Source of the DNA: Phlebotomus papatasi
Lineage: Eukaryota; Arthropoda; Insecta; Diptera; Psychodidae
Assembly (NCBI RefSeq): GCF_024763615.1
Contig: NC_077223.1
Coordinates: forward strand, 6,014,001-6,078,000
Length of the DNA stretch: 64,000 bases
Direction: 5' to 3'
This document shows, in pieces, positions 12,970-24,732 of the stretch; the stretch's first letter is position 1, and each line of letters begins with the position of its first letter. The notes under the pieces are model-generated. The model had not been told where the DNA came from and ran no database searches. It saw nothing but the letters and a program-made list of their open reading frames with translations. Position numbers and translations under genes: made by a program.

Positions 12970-13196
12970 GTAAGTAAACAAATAAAGTATTTTCTGGTTG
13001 AATTAGGGTAAAATGGGGTAGATTGGAATTATTTCTAATATTGGAATTTTGGAAAAAATAATGAAGAAGTACTCTCTTGAGTGTAAAGGTTGTTACTTTT
13101 TTCTCTCTGAATGTGCGAAAAGTGCACAAGAGAGAAATTCTAATAGAACCTGCACTGATAGAACCCACACCGAAGAAAAGGGGCAGTCTTCATGTA

Positions 13197-13403
13197 GGGG
13201 CAGGTGGGGCATCTTTGAACTGAGGTAGCTTTAAAATAGAACTATTTTCTCCTATTTTTAAATGAAACTGGACCGTTCCATGATTTGGCTCCACATATTC
13301 CGAAGCTAAATTAAATTAACATAAAGCTGAATTCCATTTTATAAAATAAGAGAAAAAAGCCAATTTCAAACGTGCCCCAATTTAAAGGTGCCCCAGTTCC
13401 CCC
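13197..13403. mobile_element. Family T MITE (GGGGAAGTGGGGC), copy 1
   Basis: The ends GGGGCAGGTGGGGCATC and the complement GGGGGAACTGGGGCACC are flanked by TA. It is about 207 bp. The same family occurs at 14857, 22769, 29633, 35064 and 42808. Confidence 0.75.
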
Positions 13404-13559
13404 TAACCCTAGATAAGCTCATTATTATATCCCACTTACACGATACGAGTAGCATTTTTAGAACCTGGATATTTTGAGACAGAAGCAAGGATAGAAGCTC
13501 TCAAACATTAAACTATAGTTTTCGGTATCATTTAGCACTTACAAAAAGATTGAAAAGCT

Positions 13560-14790
13560 AAATCCCATTTTGATATCCCTTCCATTTAAAAAGAGAGATG
13601 GCAAAGCGTCCCAGTTTTGTGGAATGGTCGAACTTACAAGATAGAGCTCTACGTGAATTATCGTTTAGCATATTTTTTGGGTAAATACTGGTTTATTACC
13701 GATTAAATTCATTCTCAAAGCGAAAAACTATTTTAAAATAAAAAAACGATGATAATCGAGGAAAATAAAACAATTACGATTACTTGACCAATTAGAAAGA
13801 ATTGATAAGAAATTCAATTGATAAGAAAGGTCTAGATCTTTCGAAAAAATTCAAATTTAACCAAATTGGTTAAAATACGAGTCCTTCAAAATGATTGACA
13901 TTTGACCTTCAAGAATTCAAAATAGAGATTTTTTCGGTCATAGGTACGTTTGGACGAAATGTTCGCCTGGACTACCTCTAAAACATATCTAAAAATAATT
14001 GAAAAAGCTTTAGCCGATTTTGAGAAAAACCGAAAAAACATGGTTTTTAGGGGATGGAGGGAGGATAGAGGAAAAAGGAAAAAAGACCGTCCGAGATAAT
14101 GTTCACTTATGAGGGGGTCATTGGAGACCAGAAGATGATATCTCTTACCGTTTGACCTCAAGCTCGGAAATAAACTTGAGGTCAAGTAAAAATCATTCCG
14201 AAAAAAATGATTTAAAAATCGGTACTTAACCGGTTCATTATCGATGAAAACCGATGCAGCCGGGTTTAGAATATCAATATCTTTTCAAAAAATCCAAAAA
14301 TAACCAAATCGGTTGAAAAATGGGCTCTCCAAAGCCTTTGACCTTCAAAAATTCAAAATGGAGAATTTTCCGTTTGAACGAAATGTTCGCCTGAACTACC
14401 TAAACATATCCGAAAATCATTAAAAATCTTGGGAGAATTTTGAGAAAAACCAATAAAATATGGTTTTGGTGGGGAAGAGCAGTTGATATCTTTTACCGAT
14501 TAAGCTTCAGTTAAAAAAAGTCGATTATAGTCGACCGCTCAGAATAAGAAACGAACAACTCGCAATAGGCAAATTTTGCAGGAGAGCGAATTGAAGCATT
14601 TTACATGGAGAGTAGGATTTTTGAAATTTAAAATCTCTTTAACTTTGAAAATAATTATTTTTCAAGCGTAATATTCACAGGGAAGGTAGAGGGTAAAAGA
14701 AGTATCCAAAAAGCAAATAAAACGATTTTTGTAAAATATCGAGTTGTTCGACTTATATGAGTGGTCGATGTAAATTGCTCTCTCTTTGAT
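13560..14790. repeat. R1 dispersed repeat block, degenerate multi-copy
   Basis: It contains the R1 modules 'gagatggcaaagcgtcccag' (about 13597), 'ggacgaaatgttcgcctg' (13952 and 14377), 'ttttgagaaaaac' and 'gatatctcttaccgtttga'. The same modules recur, partly in reverse, at 11.7, 16.8, 34.4, 37.8 and 57.9 kb. Apparent ORFs inside are short and not conserved in frame. Confidence 0.55.
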
Positions 14791-14856
14791 CCCAATATCC
14801 CAACTTCAAAGCTACCTCACTTCCCCTATCACCTGGTTTTCACTCAAAATTTAGTA

Positions 14857-15048
14857 GGGGGAAGTGGGGCACCTTTGAAAGTGGGGCACTCTTAAAATTG
14901 GGATTTTTCTCCTATCTTTAAGTGGAGAGCCATATCATAATGTAATTTAGCTTCTCAATCTGTTTGTGCACCTAAGTTATATCATAAGAAGGCTCAATTT
15001 TATTTAATAGATGAAAAATGCCAATATCAAAGGTGCCCCACTTTCCCC
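14857..15048. mobile_element. Family T MITE, copy 2
   Basis: A clean 192-bp copy: GGGGGAAGTGGGGCACC at the left, the complement of GGTGCCCCACTTTCCCC at the right, TA on both sides. It is non-coding. Confidence 0.8.
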
Positions 15049-15823
15049 TAGCCTTCAAAGTGTGAAAATCTTTGATAAGATGTCATTGACTATTTTTTCA
15101 AATTAAAATAAAAGTTCATATGAATGATAAAAAATTGCACTTAAAAGCAATTTGTCCTATGAATTTCAATTCTTCCTTTAGGATTGAATTAAAGCAAATT
15201 ATTCATGTTTGAGCTTTTATCACACATCTCACCTAATCCCTTACCTTAATTAAATAAGCTAATGGATGCTAATGAGGATTAATGGACCAGTTCAGTTACT
15301 CTTGGTTTAACATTATCTTTGAAAGAAAAAAAAAATACCGGAAATTCAACTACTCTGTGTTTCCTGTGAGAAGGTAACAGGAATATTCTTAAGTAAATAT
15401 TGTATTATGTGCGCACAAATTCTCAACATTGCAATTTAATATAATATTACGACAAAAAGAAAATAAAATATGAGTTAAAAAAATAAATTTGCTCAGTAAA
15501 TTTATGTCTATTAGTTTAAGTTAATATTCTGATTCTGATAGTTTATTGTTTCATTTCAATAATTCAATAACTTCAAGATCAGCAGAGCTTTCGAATGTTA
15601 TTATTTCAAGAATTTCAGGAAATCTAAGTATTTATTGAGACACTTTTGAAAATTACTATTTTAGAATTCATGAAAATGCTCAAAATTGAAATTTAACTTA
15701 ATGTGCATTGGGTGTATTGTATGTATATTCTATAACTTATCGTAGTTATTGAAGAAGGATTTCCATTCTCGGTAGCTTTTCCCATTCCTTGAAAGCACAA
15801 CTCAATTGCCTTATAATCTTCAG

Positions 15824-15970
15824 CAACAACAGAAACCTCTCAATCCTTTTCAACAGAATGAAACTTCTGGAGTACAAAGAAAAGATATATTTTCAAATGA
15901 TTTTGCTTTAGTGCAAGTCCATCATAACTTTATTAGGATTCAGTCCAATTTTGCTGAACAAATTAGATGA
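15824..15970 (+). CDS. Gene A, probable terminal exon
   Basis: A good acceptor (ccttataatcttcag) ends at 15823 and is followed by 48 open codons in phase 0, starting QQQKPLNPFQQNE and ending FAEQIR with TGA at 15968-15970. Exon 2 also ends in phase 0, so the join ...LQPQDAW|QQQKPLN... is in frame. A canonical AATAAA lies 39 bp past the stop. The base composition is richer in GC than the flanks. With this exon gene A would be a closed reading frame of 432 residues. The alternatives are an alternative last exon of a longer gene, or chance. The polyA signal and the phase match are the reasons I keep it. Confidence 0.5.
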   Translation, partial: QQQKPLNPFQQNETSGVQRKDIFSNDFALVQVHHNFIRIQSNFAEQIR

Positions 15971-16008
15971 CGCACTTATTATCAAAACTCAATCATGTTT
16001 GTGTCATA

Positions 16009-16014
16009 AATAAA
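16009..16014 (+). terminator. PolyA signal AATAAA of gene A
   Basis: AATAAA lies 39 bp after the TGA that closes the proposed terminal exon. Such hexamers are common in AT-rich DNA, so its weight comes only from the position. Confidence 0.4.
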
Positions 16015-16313
16015 TTCCTCAAGAAGAATGAGTGTCGCTATTTTTACACGCCCGTTGAAGAGACAAGATATCTCTTTCTAGGTAACATAAAAAAAAATAG
16101 TTTTCGACAAGTATTTATTAACTCAAAAATTAAAAAAATGCGCCTGGGTGTTTTATTGACTGGAAAATAAAATCACATTTTATCAGCCTGTATTTTCGTC
16201 TTGATATTTTTTCTTTTAATTACATTTTAATCATTGTTCTTGTTGCAGTATATAGAGTTAAAAGTCCAAATAGAGCGGAGACATTTTTAATCTTATCTAG
16301 TGAAATATGCCTA

Positions 16314-16740
16314 GGGTAAGTGTGCCAAATTCCGGCCAGCTTGCAATTCCGTCCACCTTTTTTCTTCCTCGAATTTCCATGAATTTTTAGTTTTTACATA
16401 CTCTAAAGATTATACAATGCAAAAGAATAACAAAAAATTTAACTTCGACAAACGAGATGATGTGAAAAAGACATCGGAAGAATTCCCGAAGGGCAAGGAA
16501 CTATGAGAATGAAGGTGGCCGAAATAGGGCACCAATGCTATGTCTATAGTTTTATTTATTTTAAAATGTATTAAGAATGATTTTAGAGTAAATAAGGACG
16601 ATAAACTTTCTACAAGGTTCTAAGCAACACTCCTTAAGTAGAAGGAATGAAAAAAATCAAATTCTATTAAAGATATTACATTTCAAACTTGAGACTTTGG
16701 CGCTTGCATGCAATTATGCCGAAATTTGGCACACTTACCC
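16314..16740. mobile_element. AGTGTGCCAAATT MITE family, copy 2
   Basis: The ends GGGTAAGTGTGCCAAATTCC and the complement GGGTAAGTGTGCCAAATTTC are flanked by TA. At 427 bp it is the best-preserved copy in the window. The interior shares 'gaattcccgaagggcaagg' with copies 1 and 3. Confidence 0.8.
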
Positions 16741-16799
16741 TAATTTAGCAAATTCTAAATATTTTTAATATTTGACCATTTCGAGTGAAAATTATGTCC

Positions 16800-17545
16800 T
16801 TTTGCCCTTAAATGATTCAGGATAGAGTTTTAGTCTGCTTTTTTTGTTCAGCTGAACTAGCAACAAAATTTATCCGAATATAATGGAAAAACTTTGGACA
16901 AAATTTGAAAAAAGTTAGAAAAACCTCATTTTTGACAGATTTCAACGGGTTAGCCAACGAATGAATGGAGAGGGGGGATAAAGAGACTAATCTGGATATA
17001 GTGTCGTTTTAGTAGGGTTATCGCCGATCGGAAGTCGATATATCTTACTATTTGAATTTTAGACGGGTCGAAATACAAAAAAGTGAAAAACAATATTTTT
17101 AAAATAGAGCATCGTTACTTTCCCGATTTTTTGCCGATTGTCGAGTACAGAATTTCAAAATCTTTCCAAAAAATCTAAATTTAACCAAATTCATTGAAAA
17201 TTAGGCCTTCCACGGTGGTTAAACTTTGATCTTGAATCATTTAAGATGGCGATTTTTCCAGTGAAAGGTGTCGATGGACGAAATGTTCCGTTCAGCTGGC
17301 CTACATCCAAAACATATCCAAAAGTGAACGAAATTGTCCGTTCCAATTTTGAAATTAAAAAAAAACATATTTTTGGAGGGGTCACTGAAAACTGTAAGTC
17401 AATATCTCTCACCGTGTGGCAGCAGAGATGATAAGAAGTTGAAAAAAAATGAATTGTAGAAACTGTTCTCTCTCCGAATTCGAGCAGTTAAAATATTTTA
17501 AAAAATGATGCTTTTTAGTCTGCATGACCCATGTAACCCCTTAAT
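16800..17545. repeat. R1 dispersed repeat
   Basis: Degenerate R1 modules: 'gaaaaagttagaaaaacctc', 'gtcgatggacgaaatgttcc', 'ctctctccgaattcgagcag', with an end 'gacccatgtaaccccttaat' that matches the right edge of 10109-10768. No conserved ORF. Confidence 0.5.
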
Positions 17546-18571
17546 GATAAAATTATCTCATAAAAATCTTGTGATTTTCAACAATACGTTACAACCGGAT
17601 TCACCATGAAACTATAAAACCGGATAGAGACATTTTGGCGGCCCGTTTATGTATTTAATAGTATAAAATGTTTAAATTTTGTATCTTGATCACGCTGGTC
17701 GATTACATATTAAGTTTTCATTCTTTCTGTATTTTTCACATATTTCCTATAATCCTAATTGTTCAACTGCTCCTCTTGCTATTAATTTGAGAAGGAAACA
17801 GATATACTGAAAATATTTGTGAGCGGTTAATGGACAGATAGATAGACTTGTGCTGAATATATCATAAATTTTCAGTAGAATTTATTATTTCATGATGTAG
17901 GGTAAGTGCTCATAATTTGAGACAAGATGTTTATAAGCATCAATGTCCTAAGTTTGAAGTGTAATATTTCCTATGCAAATTGAATTTTTTGTTACTCTCT
18001 TTTTAGAAGGATTATTTAGAAAAGTGACAAGCTACTTATCGTCTTTGTTTATACTAAAATTAGTTTTAATACATTTAAAAATGAATTGATATTTAGATGT
18101 CAATTTGACTCTAATTTTGGACAACTTGCTTGTAATTTTGGACACTGTGCTTGTAATTTCGGACAGGTAATACTCCTCAATAGGATGCACTATTATTCAT
18201 TTCTAGGACCTATCTTACCAAGTATTCTTCCTGTTTATGTAGAATGTCAGAAGGTGCCCAGAAACTGTCCTTAAACTTCATTAAAGAGAGTTGACTTCAG
18301 CATTCCAAGTGCGCGCTGACTCACGCATTCCAACGCGTGAACCAGTGCAACGTTCAATGAATATTTAGTTATATCATTTAAAAATGTCGATGAAAAATTA
18401 TTGCTACTTCACCACAGCTAAATAAGACCGAAGTAAACGAAAAGGGTTCTGTTATTTTCTAGCCTCCAGGAAAGTGTTTTTTTTTATATAAAGCTAATTA
18501 AAGCCAACCCACAAATTTATCAGAAGCTCAGCTTACTCTTCTCAGAACAAGACGGCATTTAGATAGATATA

Positions 18572-19498
18572 GGGGAAACTGGGGCAGAAAATCACAAATC
18601 GAAAAATTCAAAATTCAATATCTTTCAATGTAAAAAAGATAGCGGCTCAAATTTTTTTCTAGAGATAGCCTCCATATACCTTCTTCAATGTTGTAAGTTT
18701 CTTAGAATTCTAACAAGGAATTTAGAAAAAAATCGAAATTTTTAACCCTATTTTTGAAATATTTTCCTTGCAGAAGATATCACTTTTTACCTACTTATTT
18801 TCCAAAATTAATGCACTGGTGAATATTTTCTAAATAATTTGGATTTTTTGAATACGAATCCGCTATCTATTTTAGAATTTCACAAAAGTTCTTTTCTCCA
18901 GAAATCATTTTATTACAAATGGCCACTTGGGGTAAAAAGTAACAAAAGGTATAGAGCAAAAAGTGACAAAAAGCGAAGCAATTTCTTATGTCTCACGGCG
19001 AAATGAATCGTCAGTATCATGTCTCGCAGCACGCTGTTTGCATTGGTCAAACGATTTGCAGACTTTTGTGTGTTTTTTTTTCTAAAATAGCTTGAAAAGC
19101 GCTTTCCTCGTTTTCTTACTTTTCTCGCAGAGAAAACGGTGTTTTACAAAGGTATTGATGAATAATTTCTATGAAATTTCTATGAATTTCTATGAAAATA
19201 TGTCCTCTAGGTATTTTTTCAAATTTACGAAAGCCCGTAATGAAGCGAATCAAAATATGATAATACCCAATGTCTGGTACTATTTGCCCCAGCATTTTTG
19301 AGAATAGTCACAAAATTACGTTTTAGAAATTGGCTCGATAAACGTATTTCATTACAAAATAGAGCAAAATTACTTTCACAAAGTTGTAGAGCGGTAAATT
19401 TCCTATAAAACTGCGCTAATTAAAAAAATTTTGAAGCGCTCGAGTAGCTTGTAAAAAAATGAAATATCCGTTTTGTGACTTTTTGCCCCAGTCTCCCC
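18572..19498. mobile_element. 927-bp element (GGGGAAACTGGGGCA ends) nested in another
   Basis: The left end GGGGAAACTGGGGCAGAAAA pairs with the right-end complement GGGGAGACTGGGGCAAAAAG, with TA on both sides. A 5'-part copy lies at 33368-33771. No long ORF. It inserted into 17900-20309. Confidence 0.75.
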
Positions 19499-19529
19499 TA
19501 TAGTAAATTTATCCTTTTTTACAAGGCTC

Positions 19530-19680
19530 AGAGTCATGTACACAAGGCTCACCTCAATTTTGACATATATCGTGTAACGGCCACGAGTGCAGAACAATTC
19601 TCATACGCATTTGTATATAAAAGTAAGAAATTGGCTTCAACTTTGAAGGCCACTCGCCGGGGACTAGGTTATACGTATAA
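19530..19680 (+). repeat. Dispersed repeat with an open peptide, copy 1
   Basis: A stretch of about 135 bp matches 58110-58245 (opposite strand) at roughly 85-90 % by eye. In both, the same frame is open and the peptide is similar: IYRVTATSAEQFSYAF here against IYRVTVTSAEKFSYAF there, then KKLASTLKAT in both. The family is unrecognised; it may be a fragment of a retroelement or host gene spread by transposition. Confidence 0.5.
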
Positions 19681-20618
19681 GCAATTGCTCACACTGAAGC
19701 TTCAACAAAGCAATTTTTACTCAAATTATAGTCAAAATTTAGCGAATTTAGTGTTAAAATCTTCCAAAAAGAACAAATAAGAAAAGAGTACCACGGACCG
19801 GAATGTTAAGAGACATGCTCCATATTTAGTTGAAAATATAATCCTAAAAACACTATTTGGTATTTTTATGTAAGCTAATGGACACATTAGTGACCCCTTT
19901 TACTATATTTGTGCTTTTGATTTTTTTATTTTTACAATAAATTCATAAAAAATATGTGTAATTGCAAACTTGCATGCTGTACCTCGGATCGTCAGAAATT
20001 TAATCAGGTGTCTCAGGGAAAATTGGTTTTATAAATTAAATCTGAGTTAATGCACTGCATTCTTGTGAGAGTTAAATGGTAATAAGTAATTTTTAAAAAA
20101 TCATTTAATTTGGAGAAAAAATGTGGTATTAACCTGACGATCCGAGGAACACTGCCGATCGCTGGTGCTCTTCCCTTATTTAGGTAGAATACATTATTCA
20201 CCCAATATTGATATAAAATCTATAATTTTAATCAATTCATTTTTAGTGTCCGATTTTACCCTCAAAGTGTCCAAAATTAGAAACTGTCCCAAATTATGAG
20301 CATTTCCTCTACAATAAAATTAGTTTAAGGTGCAGAGAAAATCATATTACAATTCTGATAATATTCATGTTGCGAAATGCTATGAGAAAATCAATTTAGG
20401 CGAAGTAGAAGGAAGAAAATATGAAAGTGATTCTATGAAACTTTCAATTTGTGTTGTTCAATCTGTCTTACCTAATTGCATTCGATGCTCTATTGCTTGA
20501 GTTCTCCTCTGGTAGGTGAGTTTGTTAAGAGTCTCTCCTATTCCAAATGTCTCTTCCGTGTATTTTTTTTTTGAATTTTGGTTAATGAAATATTCTTTGC
20601 ATATGGTTTCTTCTTAAC

Positions 20619-20624
20619 TTTATT
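20619..20624 (-). terminator. PolyA signal for Ssk
   Basis: AATAAA on the minus strand about 220 bp after the Ssk stop codon. It is the first canonical hexamer I noticed in that direction. The intervening 3' untranslated region (20625-20842) holds no other gene. Confidence 0.4.
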
Positions 20625-20842
20625 CGTCATTCTACAGTTACAAAATATGAAAAGTACACTTTTGATTAGATATTTTAATCATAAAATAGAGAATAGTTGA
20701 ACTATCCTTTGCATTTCAGCATCATGTTTTTGGCACTTAAGTAAAGGGAAAGGTGATTTTGTCTATTGTTGATGTCATTCAGTTTTGATTGAATGATTTG
20801 GTGTAATGATTTTGGTGCAGATTGCAAAATGTGAGGTGAAGA

Positions 20843-21068
20843 TTAGGCATCCTTCGCGAAGTGTACAAACGCTAATACGGTGTCAACCAGGTAGAGAGCA
20901 CCAGAAATGATGCATAGGGCTCCCATGGCAAGACCAACTTGCCTCTCTGTGGCCACATGAAGGAAATCATGATCTGGCATATATCCGTGCCAATAGTGAA
21001 GGGCAGTTCCACCGACAGCCACCCACATGAAAGTACCCACAACGTTCATGATCGTATCCGAGAGTTCT
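20843..21068 (-). CDS. Ssk: Snakeskin (Ssk) smooth septate junction protein, exon 3
   Basis: The last coding exon (residues 83-157 and stop). The acceptor is ...ttaaattatag|A, and the single base A completes the Arg codon begun in exon 2. It carries transmembrane segments 3 (about residues 88-108, NVVGTFMWVAVGGTALHYW) and 4 (about 127-151, VGLAMGALCIISGALYLVD) and a short charged tail ending AKDA. The whole protein is 157 residues with four membrane spans, matching the small four-span Ssk family (about 160 residues in Drosophila). Ssk works with Mesh and Tsp2A to build smooth septate junctions in endoderm-derived epithelia such as midgut and Malpighian tubule. The intron before this exon is only 64 bp. 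Confidence 0.85.
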
Positions 21069-21132
21069 CTATAATTTAACGTAATTGCTAATTAGGGATG
21101 TTCTGCATGGAAACATAGTTTTGAGTTCTCAC

Positions 21133-21329
21133 CTTTTGTGTGCTGTCGTACCAAAGGCATATGTTATTAACTGAACTGAGGTGTAAATCATGAAACCAAC
21201 AATAACACCTGAAGCTACAATTTCTGCATCAGGACTCTTCTCTTCGTTCAAATTCCATGTTCCACCAACACCCAGGAAATCACCTCCATAGCCAGTTCGG
21301 TAGAGAATGAGGATAACTATGTTGAGAAC
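21133..21329 (-). CDS. Ssk: Snakeskin (Ssk), exon 2
   Basis: Residues 18-83. The acceptor is cactgttcaacag|GTTCTC (phase 0) and the donor ACAAAAG|gtgaga (two bases of an Arg codon). It holds the rest of transmembrane segment 1 (VLNIVILILYRTGY), the first extracellular loop with GVGGTWNLNEEKSPDAE, and segment 2 (IVASGVIVGFMIYTSVQLITYAF, residues 54-76). The GGTWNLNEEK..DAEIVASG block is the part that most clearly marks the family. Reading frame and splice phases agree with both neighbours. Confidence 0.88.
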
Positions 21330-21457
21330 CTGTTGAACAGTGGAAAAATTATTCAATTTACTTTCCACAGCAATACACCCATTTGCTTCTTTAGCCGTGA
21401 GATCATTTCATTCGATTTTGTGTTATCGTGACGCGAGTTTATGAGTACAACACATGC

Positions 21458-22150
21458 TGATAAGATAAAGTTAACGATTAGTCAATTTTACTCTGTAGAA
21501 AATAATGTTGGAATTTCTATGAATTTCCCAACATATTTTCCCACCAAATATGATTCATTCCACTAATTAGGACTCTAAAGTTTATTAAAACACCCCGAAA
21601 GATAGATTTTAACTAAAAAAGTATATCTTTGAGACCACTACAGTCACCAAAAAATTTAAAGAAAGACAAATTCAAAGAAACGCAATATTAATTGAACTTA
21701 AACGGGTGTGGTTCGTATGTGAAAAAAAATTTCCTTGATCCAAATAAGGCCACAATAAAAATTTTATTCACTAACGCGGTGTTCTAAATATAAAAAAAAA
21801 CAGGATTGGAAAAAATCCTTTTCTGTGATATACGTAAACTCACCAATTTGAACACTTTGAGAAAAACTGAACCAATAGTTTCCACAGACACCATTTTCAC
21901 CAATAATCCCTTTTCCTTATGCGTAAAAAGCTATAGTTTTCTTGCAAGTCCTTTTTTTCACAAATTGAAAAAAAATCTTCCACTTTCCTATTGAGATACA
22001 CAGTAACTGGCTTTGACAAAAGCTACGGAACAAGTGCTAAGATGCGTGTTTATCTCTAAAAATCCACAAATTGAATGGTGAACACCTTCCCAATTTGCCA
22101 ACACATAGACCATGCAGATAGTGGCCCTATCAGTACGCCCAAGCTGATAA
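21458..22150 (-). promoter_or_regulatory. GATA-motif cluster in and upstream of Ssk
   Basis: TGATAAGATAA at 21458-21468 lies in intron 1. TTATCT (about 22049), AGATAG (about 22111), CTATCA (about 22125) and TGATAAG (about 22145) lie within 260 bp upstream of the ATG. Midgut genes in flies are commonly driven by GATA factors (GATAe), and Ssk is a midgut gene, so the placement is suggestive. GATA motifs are short; this is inference. Confidence 0.35.
21844..21894 (-). CDS. Ssk: Snakeskin (Ssk), exon 1
   Basis: A short first coding exon of 17 codons, MVSVETIGSVFLKVFKL, followed by the donor TTG|gtgagt in phase 0, which matches exon 2. The MVSVET start and the hydrophobic run leading into VLNIVIL are as expected for Ssk. 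It is too short to be found as an ORF; I located it by looking for an ATG exon in the right phase. The intron to exon 2 is 514 bp and contains a GATA site. Confidence 0.82.
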
Positions 22151-22353
22151 GGTGAGTCGTTTTAGGCAAACATTTCATTGTGATATCGCAATTCACAGCG
22201 ATAGCGTTCATGTGAATTGGAACACAGGGAAATGATTGTGGTTGAAGATGACAAATTTTCCAAGAAATTGATGACTATTTCGATGAGGATGAATTTCAAT
22301 TGAAAATTCCATCTTCTTCCAATAGAAATTGCATAGTGTTATGCATATCACTA

Positions 22354-22569
22354 GGGGAAAGTACTCTCCCTTCGAACGTTCATGCTTTCGAATAATGTGA
22401 TTTTTCTTTCATTTATCCTAGGAAACTTACACATTACTATTAAATATTAGGTAACTTATCATCAATTATGGATAATTACGTGATAATTGTATGCAAGTCT
22501 CTTAGGAAAAATAAAAGAAAATTCACATTATTCGAAGGCATGAACGTTCGAAGGGAGATTACTTTCCCC
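22354..22569. mobile_element. Palindromic MITE (TTCGAACGTTCATGC family), copy 2
   Basis: Near-identical in plan to 8314-8517: GGGGAAAGTACTCTCCCTTC at the left and its complement at the right, TA duplication, about 216 bp. It lies about 460 bp upstream of the Ssk start codon. Confidence 0.8.
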
Positions 22570-22768
22570 TAGTTCGATATTTATTACAAAATCTTTCACT
22601 TCTCGATGTATTATGTACTCTGAAGCGAGGATTGGCCATCCGGAATGCCTTCTCTTTAATCCAAAAAATGTCATAAACATCATAAGTCATTGTTATTTCT
22701 AAAAGATAAAAGAAAAGTCGGCAGATTTCCTTTTCATAGAAGGAAGAGATACACGAAGAAGTCATTAG

Positions 22769-23053
22769 GGAGAACTAGGGCAGAATTAGTCAGCAAATGA
22801 AATTTTCCTTTTACGTCTTATTTGGCAAATATTTTAAAAAGAAATTACACGAAATAGTGGTTTGCTCAATTTTTTTTGAAAAGATAAATTAAGATAAATC
22901 TAGACTTATCACTGGCTTTTTAAATAGAACTGGACCTAACCGTATTTAGCTTCACAAACCAATTTTTGGAGTTAAATTACATTATTATATAACCTTAATT
23001 TCTTTTAAAAGAGAAAAAGTCCAATTTCAAAGGTACCCCCCCCACTTTCCCCC
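22769..23053. mobile_element. Family T MITE, copy 3 (degenerate)
   Basis: The left end GGGAGAACTAGGGCAG and the right end CCACTTTCCCCC are recognisable, with the family interior 'aaatagaactggacc...cttcacaaacc'. A C-run lies near 23035-23043. Confidence 0.55.
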
Positions 23054-23745
23054 AAACTGTATAAATTAATTCCCTTTTTAAGTCTGCCTTCCGTTTATAT
23101 GGTTCTGTTGAATAATAACTTTTCTAAGAGACAAAATCACCCCAAAGTTAAGCCAACCATATTCGAAAAAGACCGAAAGTCCGAAATGCAAGTTCACATA
23201 TTCACTACATTTAGCGCTAGCTGTTCTTCTATTTTGAATTTTCGTAAATTTCGGTATACGTTTGCTGCAAAAAGTGAATCATTGGCATCAATTCTGAGCC
23301 AAGATCAAGATCAAGATCAAGAAAATTTTAAGATTTTGATATTCTGAAAAATCAAGATCAAGATGTCGAATCCGTCAAATTTCTTGGAATCTTGAAATCC
23401 AAGACACAAACCTTGTGGATATCAAGTTTTGCAATTCTGGAACCAATATTTCAAGATTTAAAGACGTCAAATTTCTTGTTTTCTAGAAAAAAAATAACAT
23501 ATTTAGACGCTCGCAAGCAACAATTAATGTGAATCACATTAAAATATTAATGTGCAAGTGTGATAACGCCGTTAGAATACGAAATCTTGATTTTGGAAAT
23601 ATTTGACAGCGGGAAATTTTGATCTTGATTTCGGCCTCAGACTTGAGGCAATTGTGTTGTTTTCTGGACTTTTAGGATGGCAGAACGTTTGAATTGCAAT
23701 TAAGATAAATGTTATTTTCATGAACTTACTCGCACTTTTGTGTAA
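23054..23745. other. AT-rich stretch with AAGATC repeats and a solo MITE arm
   Basis: No gene. It contains 'gatcaa' hexamers in tandem near 23299-23320 and 23352-23362. A solo arm of the 11199-11611 element lies at about 23508-23572. Confidence 0.4.
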
Positions 23746-23914
23746 CTAAAGCGTGTCCGGGATTTAAATTCCAAGTTTTCGACATGATGATAGTCACAAT
23801 AGGAATTGAGTTTTGCTTTGATTTTTTTTGACTTATCAAGAGAATTTCATCAGCTTTTCATTTCTGAAAAAAATATTGAAAAAGGTTGCGTTTTGGCTGA
23901 GAAAAGTCATAAAA

Positions 23915-24148
23915 ATGGAGAACCTGCGCAAATTGATCGTGGATACGTACCTAAAGAATCCAAAAGCGAGCTATTCTGAAATCGGAAGGATCACCGGAAA
24001 GTGTCCATCCACGGTGCGAAGGATTATATTACGTAGCTCTCAAATCGGGAAATTTATTACTGAACGAGATGATTTAGTCATTATGAAGCTTGGAATCGTA
24101 CGAATCATGGTCACTTTCCCCTATATTTTTACTCTGGATTCAAACTAG
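23915..24148 (+). pseudogene. Truncated Tc1/mariner-like transposase N-terminus
   Basis: From ATG 23915: MENLRKLIVDTYLKNPKASY then SEIGRITGKCPSTVRRII, a helix-turn-helix of the kind found at the N-terminus of Tc1/mariner transposases (DNA binding to terminal repeats). No DDE catalytic part follows; the frame drifts into TFPYIFTLDSN and stops. A possible terminal repeat, GTGTCCGGGATTTAAATTCC, begins near 23752 after TA. A deletion remnant is the simplest reading. An unrelated small HTH gene is possible. Confidence 0.5.
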
Positions 24149-24732
24149 AAGTCACTTTGCTGTTTGAAGTTTGATGTAGTCATTTACCTAGTAGTTCATT
24201 TTGCGTCAAAGTTTAAAATTCCTCATATCCATCTCGAAAATGATGTGACAAAAAAGATTTTTCTAGTATCTTCTGATATTGCTAAATAATGTCACTGAAT
24301 GCATTGAGTGCTTTTCGTAGTGGTAAAGAACGTGAAAGTTATAGTAAAGAGAGGTAATCCGGATACTTTTCATAGAGTGCGACTTTAATGCTTGTTTTTG
24401 GACTGATGAAATATTTTTTCCCCATTCCAAATCAATAGAATTATTCTTTGTTTAATTTAGAATCATAATAGAAATAGAATTTTAGCAATAATATTGATGA
24501 AAATTAATAAAATTACGATAATATTAATATATGCGCAAGAATGTTACTGCGACGCTTTTATGTAACTCCGTTGAATTCGATGAAACTCGGATGCTCATTT
24601 TAAGGAAAAGTTTAATGCATAAAAATGAGAAGATATTATTTCAAAAACATTTTTTTAGAGTTTTATTCCATCAATTCATTTCATTAATTTATTATTTAAT
24701 TATATATATTTTTATTTATTTTAAGATTGCAC
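24149..24732. other. AT-rich spacer
   Basis: No gene or clear repeat seen. It probably includes the 3' flank of the pogo-like element, but I could not define its terminal inverted repeats. Confidence 0.35.

Larger units (their letters stand above)
17900..20309. mobile_element. Element with GGGTAAGTGCTCATAATTTG ends, heavily nested
   Basis: The left end is GGGTAAGTGCTCATAATTTG and the right-end complement is GAGGAAATGCTCATAATTTG; both are bounded by TA. Near 18111-18170 there are three tandem copies of 'cttgtaatttggaca'. The element is split by the 18572-19498 insertion. The span of 2.4 kb is mostly inserted material. Confidence 0.65.
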
